Notes under the pieces: generated by a model
Databases searched by the model: none
What the model was told of the DNA's origin: nothing
Seen by the model: the letters and a program-made list of their open reading frames with translations, nothing else
Position numbers and translations under genes: made by a program
Part shown: one piece after another, positions 6,015-7,069 of the stretch
Numbering within the stretch: position 1 is the first letter of the stretch
How the letters are laid out: each line of letters starts with the position of its first letter
Assembly: GCA_011051855.1 (NCBI GenBank)
Contig: DRKG01000071.1
Coordinates: 1 to 7,069, forward strand
Direction: 5' to 3'
Source: a bacterium
GTDB lineage: Bacteria > Planctomycetota > UBA1135 > UBA2386
Length of the DNA stretch: 7,069 nt

Positions 6015-6021
6015 CCCGGCC

Positions 6022-6924
6022 ATGAAGAACCCGGCGCCGCGCACCGTCGTCGACCCGACGACCGGCCGCCCGATCCTGCTGGCGCCGCAGCGGCAGCTGC
6101 GACCGATCCAGACCGGCGACGACCGGGGACCGTCGCGCTGCCCGTTCTGCCGCGGCCACGAGCACGACACGCCGCCCGAGCTCGACCGCGAATCGGACGG
6201 GCACGGCTGGGCGGTGCGCGCGGTGCCCAACAAGTATCCGGCGGCGCGCCACCATGAAGTCGTCGCCGAGGGCGGCGCCCACGCCGAACACCCGTCCGAA
6301 CTCGACCTCGCCACCTGGACCGCGCTGGTGCGCATCTGGCAGCGCCGGGTGCGGGCGATCGAAGCCGCCGACGGCGTCGCGTTCGCCTACCTGTTCAAGA
6401 ACGTCGGCGCGCGCGCCGGCGCGTCGATCGCGCACAACCACAGCCAGTTGATCGGGCTCGCGACGCTGCCGCCGCGGCTCGAACTCGAACGGCAGCAGCA
6501 GCGCGCGGCCGGCACCTGCCTGACCTGCCGGGCGCTCGAGCTAGCCACTCGGGACGACCTGGTCGTGTGCGACGACGGCGCGTTCGTGGTGCTGGCGCCG
6601 AGTCCGCCCAAGCTGCCGTTCGAGAGCTGGCTGCTGCCGCGCAGGTGCGAAGGCGACTTCCTGCAGGCCGACCCGGCGGCGCTCGCGCACACGCTGCGCA
6701 CCTGGACGCGAGCGGTCGACGGCGCGCTCGATCGGCCCGCCCTCAACCTGTGGCTGCACCGCGTGCCGCCGGCGCTGCTGGCGCCGGGGGAGGGCTTCCA
6801 CTGGCACTTCGAACTGCAGCCGCGCACCGGCCAGCTCGCCGGCCTCGAACTCGGCGGCGACATGTACATCAACTCGGTGCCGCCCGAGACGACCTGCGCC
6901 CGCCTGCGCGCGGCACTCCGCTGA
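6022..6924 (+). CDS. GalT-family (HIT superfamily) hexose-1-phosphate nucleotidyltransferase
   Basis: A 300-residue cytoplasmic enzyme related to galactose-1-phosphate uridylyltransferase, which moves a UMP (or in some relatives AMP) group between a nucleotide sugar and a hexose 1-phosphate through a nucleotidyl-histidine. Landmarks are CPFCRGHEHDTPPE with the metal-binding pair C40/C43, VPNKYPA, AHNHSQ at 137-142 with the predicted nucleophile H140 (HPHGQ in E. coli GalT), a second CxxC pair at C166/C169, FHWHFEL with H260/H262 in the second half, and the closing GGDMYINSVPPE. It is shorter than classical GalT (about 350), and its HNHSQ signature resembles the broader GalT-like/ADP-glucose phosphorylase group, so galactose need not be the substrate. 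No galK or galE lies nearby. The gene probably forms a unit with the lipoprotein gene 13 bp upstream. No Shine-Dalgarno is present. Confidence 0.88.
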   Translation: MKNPAPRTVVDPTTGRPILLAPQRQLRPIQTGDDRGPSRCPFCRGHEHDTPPELDRESDGHGWAVRAVPNKYPAARHHEVVAEGGAHAEHPSELDLATWTALVRIWQRRVRAIEAADGVAFAYLFKNVGARAGASIAHNHSQLIGLATLPPRLELERQQQRAAGTCLTCRALELATRDDLVVCDDGAFVVLAPSPPKLPFESWLLPRRCEGDFLQADPAALAHTLRTWTRAVDGALDRPALNLWLHRVPPALLAPGEGFHWHFELQPRTGQLAGLELGGDMYINSVPPETTCARLRAALR

Positions 6925-7069
6925 ACGCAAGCCTTCGCCACCGCCGGATCCCGACGCGCCGGATTGCGGACCGGTTTCCCGGGCGAGCAGTTGCAACGGG
7001 GCGGCCATCCCGTGACATTCGCGCGCCACACCCCACCCGTTCGCGGCTCGCTCTCGGTATGACGAACCA

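Noticed and set aside
6925..7058. Search for a terminator or RNA after the GalT-family gene.
   Set aside because: Only a short direct repeat (CGCCGGAT, twice) and an 8-bp palindrome GTTGCAAC (6990-6997) are visible, with no stem followed by a T-run and no RNA signature.
7059..7069. ATG at the right edge (M-T-N) as the start of a next gene.
   Set aside because: Only 11 bases remain, with neither a Shine-Dalgarno nor a TAnnnT hexamer upstream, so it cannot be supported.

Overview
This is a very GC-rich bacterial window (roughly 70% by eye, with third codon positions almost all G or C). It carries seven chromosomal genes with almost no space between them. I see no transposase, phage gene, tRNA, rRNA or CRISPR array. 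A lipoprotein signal and an ArnB-like sugar aminotransferase lean towards a diderm, and Planctomycetota or another high-GC phylum would fit, but the sequence does not settle the phylum.

Layout. Bases 603-1 (minus) hold the first 201 codons of glucose-6-phosphate isomerase (pgi), which runs off the left edge. Only 36 bp away, divergently, a PutP-type sodium/solute symporter (640-2067, plus) begins. It is followed 11 bp later by a DegT/ArnB-like PLP-dependent sugar aminotransferase (2079-3230, plus). That gene's 3' end overlaps by 14 bp the convergent murA (4488-3217, minus), the first committed enzyme of peptidoglycan synthesis, read from a TTG start behind a strong Shine-Dalgarno. A 270-bp gap rich in dyads (4489-4758) separates murA from a six-repeat NHL beta-propeller protein (5625-4759, minus). 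Eight bp beyond that start, divergently, a 124-residue lipoprotein (5634-6008, plus) begins. It is followed 13 bp later by a GalT-family nucleotidyltransferase (6022-6924, plus). The last 145 bp hold no gene that I can support.

How the genes fit together. Pgi, the GalT-like enzyme and the sugar aminotransferase all concern sugar phosphates or nucleotide sugars, and MurA uses UDP-GlcNAc. Envelope and carbohydrate metabolism is therefore a loose common theme. The genes do not form a recognisable dedicated pathway, and I do not see a novel defence or biosynthetic system.

The signals most worth a second look are regulatory. Three starts that lack a Shine-Dalgarno (symporter, NHL protein, GalT) each have a TAnnnT hexamer 6-8 nt upstream, the geometry expected for leaderless mRNAs. 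The pgi/symporter gap has two face-to-face -10-like hexamers sharing one TA step. The murA upstream gap has a perfect 9-bp inverted repeat abutting a back-to-back pair of near-consensus DnaA boxes, and it contains no TA dinucleotide at all.
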